A DNA stretch of 17,913 nucleotides. It comes from Acidobacteriaceae bacterium (lineage in GTDB: Bacteria; Acidobacteriota; Terriglobia; Terriglobales; Acidobacteriaceae). The position numbers and the translations under genes are program-made. The stretch is taken from NCBI GenBank assembly GCA_030040115.1, contig JASHUH010000196.1, positions 1 through 17,913 on the forward strand, given 5' to 3'. This document shows, in pieces, positions 7,866 through 15,420 of this stretch (the stretch's first letter is position 1; each line of letters opens with the position of its first letter). The notes beneath the pieces are model-generated. The model had not been told where the DNA came from. It searched no databases and saw only the letters and a list, made by a program, of their open reading frames with translations.

Positions 7866-8672
7866 ATGGCACGCACTGCGGAAAATGGCGGCTCGCCGGA
7901 ACAGGGCCAGCTTCTGATCGATGAGCGCCGGCAGCACATCCTTTCTCTTATTCAAAGCCAGGGACGCGTGCTGGTCGGCGAGCTCTCGCGGAACCTCGGA
8001 ATCTCGCAGATCACCATCCGCAAGGATCTGGAGCACCTCCAGAGCAAGGGCCTTGTGAAGCGCAGCCACGGCGGCGCCCTCCGCATTCAGTCCAGCGCCC
8101 TTTTCGACCCGACCCTCCAGGAAAAACAGAAGCAGCACTTCCAGGAAAAGCAGAGAATCGCTGCGGCGGCCGCAAAGATGGTCGAGGAGGGCCAGTGCGT
8201 CATGCTGGATTCCGGAACCACCACCACCGCCGTCGCGCACGCGCTCAAGCGCTTCTCTCAGCTCACAGTCATTACCAACGCCGTCAACATCGCAGCCGAG
8301 CTCGCTAGCACCAATCTGGAAGTCATCCTGATCGGCGGCAGCCTGCGCAAGAACTCTTTCTCCCTGGTGGGACCGCTGGCTGAGGACGTCCTGCAGGAAA
8401 TGCATGCTGACATCTTCTTCCTGGGAGTCGACGGATTTGATGCGGAAGTCGGCCTCACGACACCCAACTTTCTCGAGTCCCGGGTGAACCGAGCCATGGT
8501 GAAGGCGGCTCGCCGTGTGGTGGCCGTCTGCGATTCCACGAAGTTCAAACGGCGGAGTCTCTCGCGAATCGTGCCGCCTTCGGCGATCCACTGCGTTATC
8601 ACTGACCGTAATCTCCCCCCGGAAACCGCCGAGACTCTGAGAGCACAGAACATCGAGGTGGTTCTCGTCTAA
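7866..8672 (+). CDS. DeoR/AgaR-family transcriptional repressor of the sugar cluster
   Basis: The open frame extends to a GTG at 7812, but the ATG at 7866 gives 268 residues, close to the usual DeoR length, with the domain starting where expected. Neither start has an ideal ribosome site (GAAGGA is 15 nt from the ATG). The N-terminal winged helix-turn-helix (about 18-73) has the family signature, with ERRQHIL at 20-26 and TIRKDLEHLQSKGLVKRSHGGA at 50-71 (shown as TIRKDLEHL, then KGLVKRSHGGA). The DeoR effector domain follows with LDSGTTT (114-120), GGSLR (157-161), GVDG (187-190) and CDSTKF (222-227). Such domains sense phosphorylated sugars; tagatose or galactosamine phosphates would fit here. 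It is divergent from the kinase and convergent with the alpha-galactosidase gene. Confidence 0.9.
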   Translation: MARTAENGGSPEQGQLLIDERRQHILSLIQSQGRVLVGELSRNLGISQITIRKDLEHLQSKGLVKRSHGGALRIQSSALFDPTLQEKQKQHFQEKQRIAAAAAKMVEEGQCVMLDSGTTTTAVAHALKRFSQLTVITNAVNIAAELASTNLEVILIGGSLRKNSFSLVGPLAEDVLQEMHADIFFLGVDGFDAEVGLTTPNFLESRVNRAMVKAARRVVAVCDSTKFKRRSLSRIVPPSAIHCVITDRNLPPETAETLRAQNIEVVLV

Positions 8673-8692
8673 CCGTCGACGCAATGACGGTT
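8671..8692 (+). terminator. Weak hairpin after the regulator gene
   Basis: Right at the stop of the regulator gene, AACCGTC and GACGGTT form a 7-bp stem with an 8-nt loop, followed by TCGTC rather than a T run. It sits in the 54-bp gap between two convergent genes, so it may serve either side, but it is a weak terminator candidate. Confidence 0.33.
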
Positions 8693-8726
8693 TCGTCAGC
8701 CTCAGTTCGGATAGATCTCGGCGGTT

Positions 8727-11195
8727 TTATCGCGACTCATATCTCGTGTTCCGCGCCGGAGTAAAGACGGTCGAGATATATCCATTCACCTGCACCTGGC
8801 ACGTGCGCTCGGTTGGCTGGTCGTTCAAACCCATTGCCGTCAACCGGACCGTATAGTTTCCCGGTTCAGTCCACGCATGACGCGCGTGTTCTCCTTCGAG
8901 TTCCACTCCATCGCCGAAGTTCCAGTGATAAGAGAGCGCCGGGTGCGCTACGTCCGAGCGCGCCGCAAAGTCGATGTTTTCTCCGGCATTGCCGGATGAC
9001 CCGCACTCCACGGTCACATTGGGTCCGCTGGCCGGCAGACTTGTGTCCACAATCTTCACAACCCGCACGGAACGAGGCGCCTGCTCGAACGATACGAAAC
9101 CGGAAACGATATCGATGGGCTTTTGATCGAAGGTGTCGGTCATTTGGTATGTGCCGGATGGCGAAAGCCCGACGTCAGCGAGGCGAATTCTGCACGCGCG
9201 AGGCTCGTCCGTCCAGTTGAAAACCGTCAGGATGCTCTGTCGGTCCGACTCACGGAGATAAAAGATGCTCGGTTGCTGATCGGCGACGGCATAACTCATC
9301 AAATCAGTGGGCACGGACGCTTTCCCGAGGTTCACCATATCAATCAGATCGCGATTCTTGATTAGCGCCAAGCGATCCGGAGAGTTCTCTAGTGAGGGCA
9401 GATTGTCTCCAATCTCGAGCATTCCTCCCGACACCGCGGCTAATGCGATGGAAACCTGGGCCTCTGCGAGCGTGAGTGGGTGCTTACCTTCGTGCCAGTG
9501 CTGATCGGTGATGCGCTGTGCGGACACCGTAAAAGCGTCTGGATCCGACACATAAAAATTGCGGTTCATGTAGTAACGCGCTGCAATCCCGGCTGCGGCG
9601 TCGCGGCTCGCCTCAAAGGTGTGCCCGGTGTCCTGGGAGATGCGTCCATAGTCCACATAACCGACCGGATTCAGCATCACACTGCCATCTTTGTCCAGAT
9701 ACACGCCGTCCCCAACGGCTTTGCGGATGATCGCCAACCCCATCCTCTGCGCCTCCATCGCCGTCGTGTTCGGCTTATAGTGATAGCCCTCGATCGCGCT
9801 GTCGTCCATGAAATCCATCTTGATGTAGCCGATGCCCCAGTCACGGACGAGTTTTGTGTAGGTCTCGCGCAAATATTGCTGCGCCCCCGGATTCGTAGCG
9901 TCGAGAACATAGAGCTGATCTTCTCCATTTACCGCAAAGCCCGCGTGAATAGGCTGACCGTGTGCGTTCTTCACCAGCCAGTCGGGATGATGCTGATAGA
10001 CCCTTGACCGCTCTGAGACTTCAAACGGAGCCGTCCAGATGCCTGGCGTCAGGCCCAGGCCGCGAACCTGATCCTCCACGGGAGCTAAGCCATGCGGGAA
10101 TACCGTGGCGTTGGGCGTCACGTACTCTCCGCGCGCGTACTGATATCCCTCGTCGATATGAAAAATCCGGTATCCGAAAGATTTCAGGTGTTCCGATTCC
10201 CATTCGGCGTTTGTGATCGCAGTTCCTTCGTTCAGTCCGAAGTAATACGCTGTCCAGCTCCACCATCCCATCAGGGGAGGAGCCGTCACGCGCGCGTGGT
10301 GGAGTTGCCGGATCAACGAGCCGTAGGTTTCCAGTTGGGCGTGATAGTCATGGCTGGCGCTGATAGCTAGCGGTTCGGACGAAATCTCGCTTCCCGGCGC
10401 CACGGGAAGGCTCAGCTCCACTTGGTCGACAGGCGCCGATTTTTTCAGTGAGTTTTCCTTTTCCATCTCTGTTGTGCCCGTGGAGTCCACTTCATAATGC
10501 GCGATACCCACTGCCTCACCTGCGCCTTTGACGTGCAGCCGCAGGATGGTCAGAAAGCGCTCCGAGCTGAGCGCGCCCAGGAACAGACTCTCATGCGAAT
10601 CGCGGTTATAGATGAGCTGGCTGCCGACGGCCCGGTGCAAGTCATCCTCCGCGTCACCCAGATCGTGAATCCGCATGGCAGGCCGGTCTTCGCTGAAGCT
10701 GTCCGAAAGCACGCGGTCCGCCGCCGCAGGCCCCTGCAAAGCCGCTGCGTCGCTTCCCGAAGCATCAACGCAACGCAGGCTCTGGATCTCCACGGATTTC
10801 TGCGTGTGGTTGCGCAGCGTAACCTGCAGATCTGCAAAAGGCTCTTGGTCATATGCTCGCAACTGGTACATGAGATCGGGCTTGCCGGTGAGGCCGGAGA
10901 AGGTGACCACCCATTGCCGGGCGGGCCCGAGAATTCCCTGCGCAGGAGTGGTCTCCACCGCGTGCCATGGGTAATCCGCGGACCGGAGCCAGCTCCCATC
11001 GACCTCTGCTGCTACTCCGGATATCAGCGCGGGATGGGTCGCTCCCATCAACGCAATCGCGTAATTGCCACGAGCATCCACGGAGACCGCAAGTTCGTTC
11101 GCGCCGGTGGCCGCACCGGATCCACTCGATGCAAGCAGGAGAAGAAATGCACCGAGCAGACCCTGCCCCAACTTCCTCCCAATGTGGCTCCTCAT
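8727..11195 (-). CDS. Exported GH36-type alpha-galactosidase with C-terminal PKD domain
   Basis: The 822-residue product has a signal peptide (about 1-28). An N-terminal beta-sandwich (about 34-285) is followed by a melibiase-type barrel (about 302-600), a small C-terminal sandwich (600-715) and a PKD domain (about 725-805, with YHWNFGDG and PGNYTVRL). In the barrel, GWWSW (310-314), HIDEGYQ (346-352) and KMDF (459-462) are visible, with D461 as the expected nucleophile. GRISQD (517-522) supplies D522 as the acid/base. This is the GH36/GH27 clan pattern; alpha-N-acetylgalactosaminidase is the main alternative and would fit the AgaS-type neighbour. PKD domains usually help attach to polysaccharide or space domains in secreted enzymes. 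GGAGG lies 4 nt before the ATG. The gene is convergent with the regulator and has its own promoter. Confidence 0.87.
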   Translation of the reverse strand: MRSHIGRKLGQGLLGAFLLLLASSGSGAATGANELAVSVDARGNYAIALMGATHPALISGVAAEVDGSWLRSADYPWHAVETTPAQGILGPARQWVVTFSGLTGKPDLMYQLRAYDQEPFADLQVTLRNHTQKSVEIQSLRCVDASGSDAAALQGPAAADRVLSDSFSEDRPAMRIHDLGDAEDDLHRAVGSQLIYNRDSHESLFLGALSSERFLTILRLHVKGAGEAVGIAHYEVDSTGTTEMEKENSLKKSAPVDQVELSLPVAPGSEISSEPLAISASHDYHAQLETYGSLIRQLHHARVTAPPLMGWWSWTAYYFGLNEGTAITNAEWESEHLKSFGYRIFHIDEGYQYARGEYVTPNATVFPHGLAPVEDQVRGLGLTPGIWTAPFEVSERSRVYQHHPDWLVKNAHGQPIHAGFAVNGEDQLYVLDATNPGAQQYLRETYTKLVRDWGIGYIKMDFMDDSAIEGYHYKPNTTAMEAQRMGLAIIRKAVGDGVYLDKDGSVMLNPVGYVDYGRISQDTGHTFEASRDAAAGIAARYYMNRNFYVSDPDAFTVSAQRITDQHWHEGKHPLTLAEAQVSIALAAVSGGMLEIGDNLPSLENSPDRLALIKNRDLIDMVNLGKASVPTDLMSYAVADQQPSIFYLRESDRQSILTVFNWTDEPRACRIRLADVGLSPSGTYQMTDTFDQKPIDIVSGFVSFEQAPRSVRVVKIVDTSLPASGPNVTVECGSSGNAGENIDFAARSDVAHPALSYHWNFGDGVELEGEHARHAWTEPGNYTVRLTAMGLNDQPTERTCQVQVNGYISTVFTPARNTRYESR

Positions 11196-11251
11196 GGCTC
11201 CTCCGGGATCTCTAGCGTGGATTTCGTTTGATTACCTTTTTTATCAGCCTA

Positions 11252-11280
11252 AGAGTAGAGAAACAAGGGTTCCCTGTCAA
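11252..11280 (-). promoter_or_regulatory. Candidate promoter of the alpha-galactosidase gene
   Basis: On the minus strand TTGACA (11280-11275) is followed by a 17-nt spacer and TACTCT (11257-11252), which keeps the three most conserved -10 bases. Transcription would start near 11245, about 50 nt before the ATG. The spacer includes a short AGGG/CCCT inverted repeat that could be an operator. Confidence 0.5.
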
Positions 11281-11297
11281 GATCAGAATCGTCAAAC

Positions 11298-11319
11298 CAA
11301 AAGCCATCATGGGCTTTTG
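11298..11319. repeat. Perfect 8-bp palindrome upstream of the alpha-galactosidase promoter
   Basis: CAAAAGCC (11298-11305) and GGCTTTTG (11312-11319) are exact inverse complements around a 6-nt loop. The A run and T run flanking a short GC core resemble a weak bidirectional terminator. Its position 18 bp upstream of the -35 box also suits a regulator site. Confidence 0.4.
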
Positions 11320-11452
11320 TGGCAAAGTCCATTCGGCCATCCGAGTGTTGAGGCCGGAGGTCGAAAGATTCATTCTCGAATGTGTTACCCTCATCCGAAA
11401 GAACCAGTAAGGATAGGGAATCCACCGCTATTTAAAAGAGACTGCTCTCCTG

Positions 11453-11780
11453 GAGAGCCGCGACGGGGAGTTTTTCATTGTCACAACCATTCTCATCGTC
11501 ATGGCCGCCATGCTCTTCACCGCCGTCCGCTACCGGCCCATGGCGCGCGTCTATCGGAGCGCCGGTTCTGCCATGAAATTCACTCTGCGTTCGACTACAT
11601 TGTCGGATGGGCCATGGTCATGGATTACCCGCTCAATCCGCTCGTCCGCACGGCTTTTTGCGCCAAGGCGGCCATGAACATTGTGCCCGGGCCTGGATGG
11701 GACTTGCATCCGCTGCTCTTGACCAGCGCCCTTCACAATGTACGGGAAAAATACGTTAGCGTTGGTTTGCGAGCAGGATT
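11453..11780 (+). pseudogene. Remnant of an APC-family amino acid permease, truncated and frameshifted
   Basis: Two frames carry consecutive parts of one membrane protein. From 11453 to 11572 one frame reads VTTILIVMAAMLFTAVRYRPM then ARVYRSAGSA, like the second transmembrane segment and the following YGRMA-type loop of APC permeases. From 11572 the next frame reads HEIHSAFDYIVGWAMVMDY and then PLNPLVRTAFCAKAAMNIVPG, matching the following segments. Roughly five residues expected between the two blocks are missing, so a small deletion broke the frame at about 11572. Faint similarity (ALHNVREKYVSVGLR) continues to about 11780. The first transmembrane helix, a start codon and most of the C-terminal half are absent. 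Family placement is from pattern memory, and I found no remnant on the other strand. Confidence 0.65.
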
Positions 11781-12088
11781 CCCTCATGATACTTCGATGA
11801 GGAACTATGATGCGCGATTTCGCATTGACATGGTTCGCGGCTGAAGCGTATTTACGTCGTAGGGCTTCTTTCATAGAGCGCCTCAATGTGATTTAGATGC
11901 CGGAAAGCTCTAAAGATCAAGCGCAGCCGTGCCCGAAGGCGCGATCGGGAAAGTGTTGGATTTGACGACGACGTGTCCATATTAGAACCGATTTTGTTGA
12001 GCTGATAAGCGCCGTTAGTCCAATTCGGCAAAGAATAATGAAGCCATCGCGGTTGATGTGCACAGCCTGTTAGGAGCCGGAAATAGCG
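11781..12088. other. Intergenic stretch between permease remnant and cytochrome gene
   Basis: No frame here looks protein-coding. Its right end, 12060-12076, resembles an arm of the inverted repeat at 490-630 (14 of 17 positions) and overlaps the ribosome site of the cytochrome gene. No convincing promoter was found. The region may be decayed remainder of the permease gene. Confidence 0.4.
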
Positions 12089-12877
12089 ATGATGCGAAGA
12101 TACAGTTGGAAATGTTTTGTGAACGCGGGCCCGATCCTTGCCCTTACTTTTGCTTTAGCCAGCCATGCACAGTCGCTGCCTGAGGCACAGGCAAGGGCGG
12201 ACTTTCAGCGCATTTGCAGCAGTTGTCATAGCGTAAACGTCGCCACCAGTAAGCGGTTAAGCCATTCCGGATGGCAAAACGTGGTGGACAATATGGTTTC
12301 GCGTGGGGCGCAAGGGACGCAGGACGAATTCGATGAAATAGTGAATTATCTCAGCACGAATTTTAGCGCCGGCTCGCCAGCGCCAAAGGAAGCCTCTTCG
12401 GAGGAAGCTTCTCTGCCCGCACAGGCCCAACAAGGTCCGCTTTTGGATCCGTCGCAGTTAGCCCGCGCGAAAGAGCTCATTCAAGCAAATGGCTGCCTGT
12501 CCTGTCACCGGATCAATGACAACGGATCATACGTAGGTCCTTATTTAGGAGATATAGGTGCTCATCGTTCGGCGGAACAGATACGCGCCTCACTGGTCTC
12601 TCCGAGCCAGGAAGTGCTCCCGGAGGGCCGGTCCGTTCAACTGGTGACTCGAGATGGAAAGACAGTTACTGGAAGATTACTCAATCAGGATGGATTCAGT
12701 GTTCAGCTCATCGATGCTTCGGGTCATCTGCTGTCTTTTGAAAGGGTGAATCTCCGTGAATTTAAAATCGTCACCGCAAATCCGATGCCGTCTTACGCCA
12801 ACAAAATAGCCGCTCAAAATCTTTCTATCCTGGTCCAATATTTAGAAAGCATGAAGGGCGCCGGACAGCCGCAATGA
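12089..12877 (+). CDS. Exported di-heme c-type cytochrome with beta-rich insert in the second heme domain
   Basis: The 262-residue protein has a signal peptide (to about residue 27) and two heme-binding motifs, CSSCH (43-47) and CLSCH (136-140). The first domain (about 30-95) has M69 as a possible axial ligand. A Ser/Ala/Glu-rich linker (94-118) follows. In the second domain, a beta-rich segment with RSVQLVTRDGKTVTGRLL (181-198) lies between the CXXCH and the likely Met ligand in MPSY (233-236). That layout resembles the heme-binding domain with a DGK.xxG insert known from Planctomycetes and Acidobacteriota. It should act in the periplasm and could take electrons from a PQQ dehydrogenase such as the one at 727-2454, although the two are 9.6 kb apart. 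AGGAG lies 12 nt before the ATG, and a second ATG follows at once. Confidence 0.82.
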   Translation: MMRRYSWKCFVNAGPILALTFALASHAQSLPEAQARADFQRICSSCHSVNVATSKRLSHSGWQNVVDNMVSRGAQGTQDEFDEIVNYLSTNFSAGSPAPKEASSEEASLPAQAQQGPLLDPSQLARAKELIQANGCLSCHRINDNGSYVGPYLGDIGAHRSAEQIRASLVSPSQEVLPEGRSVQLVTRDGKTVTGRLLNQDGFSVQLIDASGHLLSFERVNLREFKIVTANPMPSYANKIAAQNLSILVQYLESMKGAGQPQ

Positions 12878-13044
12878 AGTTGCCTGTGCGCATCCTGTTG
12901 TTTTTGACTGTGAGTTTGTGTAGGGTCCACTCGCCTCTGAGAAATTTCCTCATGATTGTTCCTCGCCACGCTCGGTTTTGGTGTAAGGCGAGAGGGGAAG
13001 TGCTCATGGCGCAACAGGTCCGAAATTTCTGTCGGGAGCCCTAA
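12874..13044 (+). pseudogene. Probable 5' stump of a lost exported-protein gene
   Basis: An ATG overlaps the cytochrome stop as ATGA and opens a 56-codon frame that ends 2 nt before the esterase start. Its first 20 residues (MKLPVRILLFLTVSLCRVHS) look like a signal peptide, and the rest is unremarkable and Arg/Cys-rich. ATGA coupling is typical of genes in one operon, so a second exported protein probably once followed the cytochrome. The start resembles MKLRVLLVIALLTGSLPAQ of the PQQ dehydrogenase in this window, a natural partner of a cytochrome, but 20 hydrophobic residues are weak evidence. It could instead be a chance frame covering the esterase leader. Confidence 0.4.
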
Positions 13045-13046
13045 CG

Positions 13047-14132
13047 ATGAATTTCTCGCCCAATCGCACCCCCTGTTGCGCCGCTTTGTTCGCGTTGCTG
13101 CTTCCACCCGTGCTGGCTGCGCAGCAACCTGCGCCCACCGCCGCGGCCCAGGCGCCGGATCGCGACACCAGCTATATCGATGCCCAGGGCACGGCGCATG
13201 TGACCCGCGTGGTCCCGCTGCCTCAAACCCTCAGCCCGGAGGCGCAGCACTACCTGGCGCGGCCCATACCCGACGAGGAGCCACCGCAAACCCTGGCAGA
13301 GCGTCGCGCTTCCACCGACGCTTACACGGCGCGGGCGCGGGTGGAGTGGAGCAAAATCTGCTCCAACCAGATCGTCGAAACAAAGATGGCCGGGGTTCCG
13401 GTCCGCATCGTCACGCCCGACCCGCAGCCCGAGGAGAATCGCGACATGGTGTTGCTCAACCTCCATGGCGGCGGCTTCAATTCCGACTCCGGCTCCTACA
13501 CAGAGAGCATCCCCATTGCCTCCTACGCCGGGATCAAGGTCGTCGCCGTGCTCTACCGTCTCGCGCCCGAGCATCCGTTTCCCGCGGCCGTGGACGATTC
13601 CGTGGCCGTTTACAAAGAGCTGCTGAAGACCTACGCGCCTTCGCACGTCGTCATCTACGGAACCTCGGCGGGTGCGATCCTCACTGCAGAGGTCGCGGTC
13701 AAGCTCAAGATGCTCGGCCTGCCCATGCCGGCGGCGATGGGTATTTTCAGCGGGTTTGGCGACTTCGCGCGCCGGGGCGACTCGGCTGCTCTCTTTTCGC
13801 TGCGCGGCCTTTCCGGGCATCTGGATCCGCCCGCATCCGCCCCGCAACTCCCCTATTACATCGGCGACACGGATCCGAAAGACCCGGTGCTTTCCCCCGT
13901 TTACGCCGACTTGCACGGGCTGCCGCCCGCGCTCTTTGTGTCCGCGACCCGTGACGCGCTGCTCAGCGGGACGGTCAACCTCGAACGGGCCTACCTGCAC
14001 GCCGGCGTGGATGCGCACCTCATCGTTTTCGATGGGCTACCGCACGCCTTCTGGTACGATCCCGCGCTGCCTGAAGCGATCGAAGCCAACCACTTCATGG
14101 CGGATTTTTTCCTGAAACATCTCCAGCATTGA
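13047..14132 (+). CDS. Exported alpha/beta-hydrolase, family IV (HSL-like) esterase
   Basis: The 361-residue protein has a signal peptide (about 1-25, ending AAQQ), unusual for the mostly cytoplasmic HSL-type esterases. The oxyanion motif is HGGGF (140-144), YRLAPEHPFPAAVDD (170-184) is the family landmark, and the nucleophile elbow is GTSAG (205-209) with S207. The usual family IV GDSAG has Thr in place of Asp here. D303 (SATRDAL) and H333 (GLPHAFW) complete the triad. The likely role is cleavage of short acyl esters, such as acetylated sugars, outside the cytoplasm. GGGAG lies 8 nt before the ATG. It is the first gene of the markedly more GC-rich right part of the window, and its relation to the heptose operon 250 bp downstream is unclear. 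Confidence 0.87.
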   Translation: MNFSPNRTPCCAALFALLLPPVLAAQQPAPTAAAQAPDRDTSYIDAQGTAHVTRVVPLPQTLSPEAQHYLARPIPDEEPPQTLAERRASTDAYTARARVEWSKICSNQIVETKMAGVPVRIVTPDPQPEENRDMVLLNLHGGGFNSDSGSYTESIPIASYAGIKVVAVLYRLAPEHPFPAAVDDSVAVYKELLKTYAPSHVVIYGTSAGAILTAEVAVKLKMLGLPMPAAMGIFSGFGDFARRGDSAALFSLRGLSGHLDPPASAPQLPYYIGDTDPKDPVLSPVYADLHGLPPALFVSATRDALLSGTVNLERAYLHAGVDAHLIVFDGLPHAFWYDPALPEAIEANHFMADFFLKHLQH

Positions 14133-14197
14133 TGAAAGCCCGCCGGACGAAGCGACGTGCGCGGCAGAACGGAGGCGGCGCCATTGCGCGGCTTCGC

Positions 14198-14203
14198 TAT
14201 AAT
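14198..14203 (+). promoter_or_regulatory. Possible -10 box for the heptose operon
   Basis: A perfect TATAAT stands out in GC-rich DNA 183 bp before the kinase start. There is no good -35 at 16-18 nt (GCGGCG at 17); a TTGCGC at 14184 is too close. A promoter here would produce a leader of about 175 nt containing the 14273-14300 hairpin. Confidence 0.35.
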
Positions 14204-14272
14204 ACCGGCTTGCGGCAAAACCAGGGATCCCGTGTCCCGCTGAACCCTGTGCTCGGTCGCCGCCCCATGCCA

Positions 14273-14300
14273 CCCCAACGACGAAAGCCTGTCGTTGGGG
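14273..14300. repeat. Perfect 10-bp stem palindrome in the heptose operon leader
   Basis: CCCCAACGAC (14273-14282) and GTCGTTGGGG (14291-14300) pair perfectly around an 8-nt loop, GAAAGCCT. GGGATCCCG occurs at 14224-14232 and again at 14298-14306, the second overlapping the stem. There is no T run, so it is more like an extragenic repeat or RNA leader structure than an intrinsic terminator, though it may stop read-through from the esterase gene. Confidence 0.55.
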
Positions 14301-14385
14301 ATCCCGGCTCCTTGGGGTCGCGTCGACTTGAACGCGTGACTTCGAGATGCGTCTTCTCTGGTTTCGTTGTGGCGAAGCAAACCTT

Positions 14386-15420
14386 ATGTTGATCCGCTCC
14401 AGAGCGCCATTGCGGCTTGGGCTGGCCGGAGGCGGCACGGATGTCTCTCCTTACTGCGATGAGTTCGGGGGCGCGATTCTCAACGCGACCATCGATTACT
14501 ACGCCTACGCCGGACTCGAGCCGCTGGACACGGGCAAGGTCGAGTTTTTCTCCGCCGATCTGCACCAGAACGCGCACTATTCCGCCCAGCCGGAGCTGGC
14601 CGGCGATGGCCGCCTGGACCTCTTCAAAGCCGTTTACAACCATGTGGTCCGGCGCTTTAACGGAGGCAAGCCCCTCAGCCTGCGCATGAGCACCAGTGTG
14701 GATGTGCCGGCCGGCTCGGGGCTGGGGTCATCGTCCACGTTGGTGGTGGCCATGCTCGCCGCCTACGTCGAGTGGCTCAATCTCCCCCTGGGCGACTACG
14801 AACTAGCCCACACCGCGTTCGTGATCGAGCGCGAAGAAGCCGGATTCGACGGCGGCAAGCAGGACCACTACGCTGCCGCCTTCGGGGGCTTCAATTTTAT
14901 GGAGTTCGGGCGCAACGGCCGCGTGCTGGTGAACCCGCTGCGCATCAAGGACTGGGTGATTTCGGAGCTCGAGGCGTCGCTGCTTTTGTACTTCACGGGA
15001 AACTCGCGCGCTTCGGCGGAAATCATCAAGGAGCAATCGCGCAACGTCCGCGATCGCAATGAGACGGCGCTCGAAGCGATGCACTCGATCAAGGAAGAGG
15101 CTTTCCGCATGAAGGAATGTCTGCTGCGCGGCGATTTTCACGAGCTGCACCGGGTGCTGCGCGGCAGTTGGGAATCGAAGAAGCGCATGGCCAGCCGCAT
15201 CGTCAACGAGCATATCGAGCGGTTGTACGCCCGCGCGCTGCAGGCCGGAGCCTATTGCGCGAAAATTTCCGGAGCGGGCGGGGGCGGGTTTATGATGTTT
15301 CTCGCCGATCCGATCGAAAAGGAAAAGGTTGCCGAGGCTCTACGCGCCAGCCACGAAGGCGGCCGAGCGTATGGATGCCACTTCACGGCGGGAGGGGTGC
15401 AGGCATGGAGAGTTCCGTAA
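14386..15420 (+). CDS. hddA: D-glycero-alpha-D-manno-heptose 7-phosphate kinase (GHMP family)
   Basis: The frame opens at 14347, but the ATG at 14386 is chosen because the family begins with [20 protein letters not shown] right after the initiator; the ribosome site is weak. The 344-residue product has the GHMP ATP loop [13 protein letters not shown] (108-120), [19 protein letters not shown] (150-168) and the C-terminal GHMP motif [10 protein letters not shown] (293-302). HddA phosphorylates C1 of heptose 7-phosphate in the GDP-heptose route for S-layer, capsule or O-antigen sugars. It is the first gene of a compact three-gene operon with the isomerase and guanylyltransferase, and its last 16 nt overlap the isomerase start. 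The isomerase and guanylyltransferase beside it make this call stronger than for GHMP kinases in general. Confidence 0.9.
   Translation: MLIRSRAPLRLGLAGGGTDVSPYCDEFGGAILNATIDYYAYAGLEPLDTGKVEFFSADLHQNAHYSAQPELAGDGRLDLFKAVYNHVVRRFNGGKPLSLRMSTSVDVPAGSGLGSSSTLVVAMLAAYVEWLNLPLGDYELAHTAFVIEREEAGFDGGKQDHYAAAFGGFNFMEFGRNGRVLVNPLRIKDWVISELEASLLLYFTGNSRASAEIIKEQSRNVRDRNETALEAMHSIKEEAFRMKECLLRGDFHELHRVLRGSWESKKRMASRIVNEHIERLYARALQAGAYCAKISGAGGGGFMMFLADPIEKEKVAEALRASHEGGRAYGCHFTAGGVQAWRVP

Noticed and set aside
7635..8684. A long minus-strand open frame opposite the DeoR-type regulator gene
   Set aside because: It is antisense to a protein with clear DeoR motifs, has a low-complexity His/Arg/Glu-rich translation and no recognisable domain or ribosome site.
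11228..11410. Two 60-codon frames on opposite strands upstream of the alpha-galactosidase gene
   Set aside because: They read through a perfect palindrome, lack ribosome sites and show no protein-like pattern.
12060..12076. A possible solo arm of the 490-630 inverted repeat
   Set aside because: It matches 14 of 17 positions but no partner arm was found nearby, so chance or heavy decay cannot be separated.
12956..13954. A 332-codon plus-strand frame overlapping the esterase gene
   Set aside because: It is extremely Arg/Ala/Gly-rich, typical of an alternate frame in GC-rich DNA, whereas the overlapping frame has an intact catalytic triad and signal peptide.
13041..14018. A 325-codon minus-strand frame opposite the esterase gene
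   Set aside because: It is Arg/Gly/Val-rich with no domain motif and is fully explained as an antisense shadow of a GC-rich gene.
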